Shown here one piece after another: positions 6,072-6,594 of a DNA stretch of 6,594 bases (positions within the stretch are counted from its first letter, which is position 1; each line of letters starts with the position of its first letter). Made by a program: the position numbers and the translations under genes. The notes under the pieces were generated by a model. The model was not told the DNA's origin and did not search any database. It saw only the letters and a program-made list of their open reading frames with translations. Origin of the DNA: Spirochaetaceae bacterium (GTDB lineage Bacteria; Spirochaetota; Spirochaetia; SZUA-6; Bin103); assembly GCA_028820215.1 (NCBI GenBank), contig JAPPKD010000298.1, forward strand, positions 1 to 6,594. Direction: 5' to 3'.

Positions 6072-6594
6072 ATGAAGACCGCCACTCTTGCGCCCGCTGC
6101 CCGCCCCCCGATCACCTCCACCATCGGCGTCCTTTCCGACCGCGAGCTGCTGCGTCAGACCAGCACCTTGGTCCGCCACGAACGCCACCTGCAGGGCGCC
6201 ATCATCGACCACCTGGCCGAGATCGAGGCCCGCCAACTCTTTCTGCGGCGCGGCTGCTCCAGCCTGTTCGACTACGCGGTGCGCGAGCTCGGCTACAGCG
6301 ACGCTGCCGCCGGGCGGCGCATTGGCGCCGTGCGGCTGTGCGCCGACCAGCCGGGCGCACGCGAGCGGCTGCGCGACGGCTCGCTGACGCTGAGCGCCGC
6401 CGCGGAGTTGCAGTGGGCGTTCGACCGGCAGCGGCGGCGCGGGTCGATCTCCGGCATCGCGTCGACCGCGCCGGCTGCGGCTGGGGCGTCGGGGGCAGCG
6501 CCCACGAAGACGCCGGCGCTGTGGGGCGGTGCGATGGGCTCAGCGCAGGCCGAGGTCGCGTCGGCAGCCGATCCGGCGGCGGATGCCGCGACGG
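6072..6594 (+). CDS. HNH-endonuclease-type protein, N-terminal part (3' end outside window)
   Basis: The frame is open from the ATG at 6072 to the window edge, 174 codons with no stop. The N-terminal pattern L-S-D-R-E-L-L (21-27), L-V-R-H-E-R-H-L (33-40), H-L-A-E-I-E-A-R-Q-L-F (47-57), R-G-C-S-S-L-F-D-Y-A-V-R-E-L-G-Y-S (60-76), G-R-R-I-G-A-V-R-L (81-89) and S-L-T-L-S-A-A-A-E-L (104-113) is the helical region found ahead of the HNH nuclease motif in a widespread bacterial family of uncharacterised HNH proteins. From about residue 123 the chain turns into an Ala/Gly/Pro-rich linker. The HNH motif itself would lie beyond the window, so nuclease activity is inferred from the family. The + strand frame at 6088-6387 is an out-of-frame shadow of this gene. 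Confidence 0.75.
   Translation, partial: MKTATLAPAARPPITSTIGVLSDRELLRQTSTLVRHERHLQGAIIDHLAEIEARQLFLRRGCSSLFDYAVRELGYSDAAAGRRIGAVRLCADQPGARERLRDGSLTLSAAAELQWAFDRQRRRGSISGIASTAPAAAGASGAAPTKTPALWGGAMGSAQAEVASAADPAADAAT

Overview
The window is GC-rich bacterial DNA with a strong G/C bias at third codon positions. It looks like chromosomal sequence with an accessory patch. The form of ArgJ (start near an M-E-R-Y type N-terminus, C-terminal ENADYRS) together with a MoxR/DUF58 cluster reminds me of high-GC spirochaete genomes. That placement is from memory and is tentative.

Layout. Positions 1-408 (+) hold the 3' part of a PD-(D/E)XK nuclease-fold gene cut by the window edge. It ends in a hairpin terminator at 397-426 that also sits at the convergent junction with the next operon. 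Positions 4504 down to 425 (-) form one tightly packed operon: argJ, a MoxR-family AAA+ ATPase, a DUF58/vWA protein and a secreted or membrane-anchored BatD-like protein. Each of the three junctions is a 4-base stop/start overlap (ATGA, GTGA, GTGA), so the four genes are probably translationally coupled. MoxR and DUF58 form a known chaperone-like pair. The BatD-like protein would be its envelope-facing partner. argJ (arginine biosynthesis) is the metabolic odd one out at the head.

A divergent intergenic region (4505-4608) leads into an accessory patch on the + strand. It contains a Phd/YefM-type antitoxin without a toxin (4609-4884), a 53-base imperfect copy of the argJ/moxR junction (4888-4940), and a complete antitoxin/PIN-toxin operon of VapBC type (5055-5773). 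Directly after the vapC stop there is a 31-codon minus-strand stretch with clear coding composition (5774-5866), apparently a remnant of an unrelated gene. The stretch 5867-6041 holds only a GC hairpin (5938-5955).

The last gene (6072 to the window end, +) is the N-terminal half of an HNH-endonuclease-type protein, open through the right edge.

The most unusual points are the relic copy of the argJ 3' end and moxR 5' end between two toxin-antitoxin units, the gene fragment abutting vapC, the substituted catalytic acid (AXK instead of EXK) in the left-hand nuclease-like protein, and the coupling of argJ to a MoxR/DUF58 module. I see no CRISPR array, tRNA, rRNA, transposase or evident new defence system.
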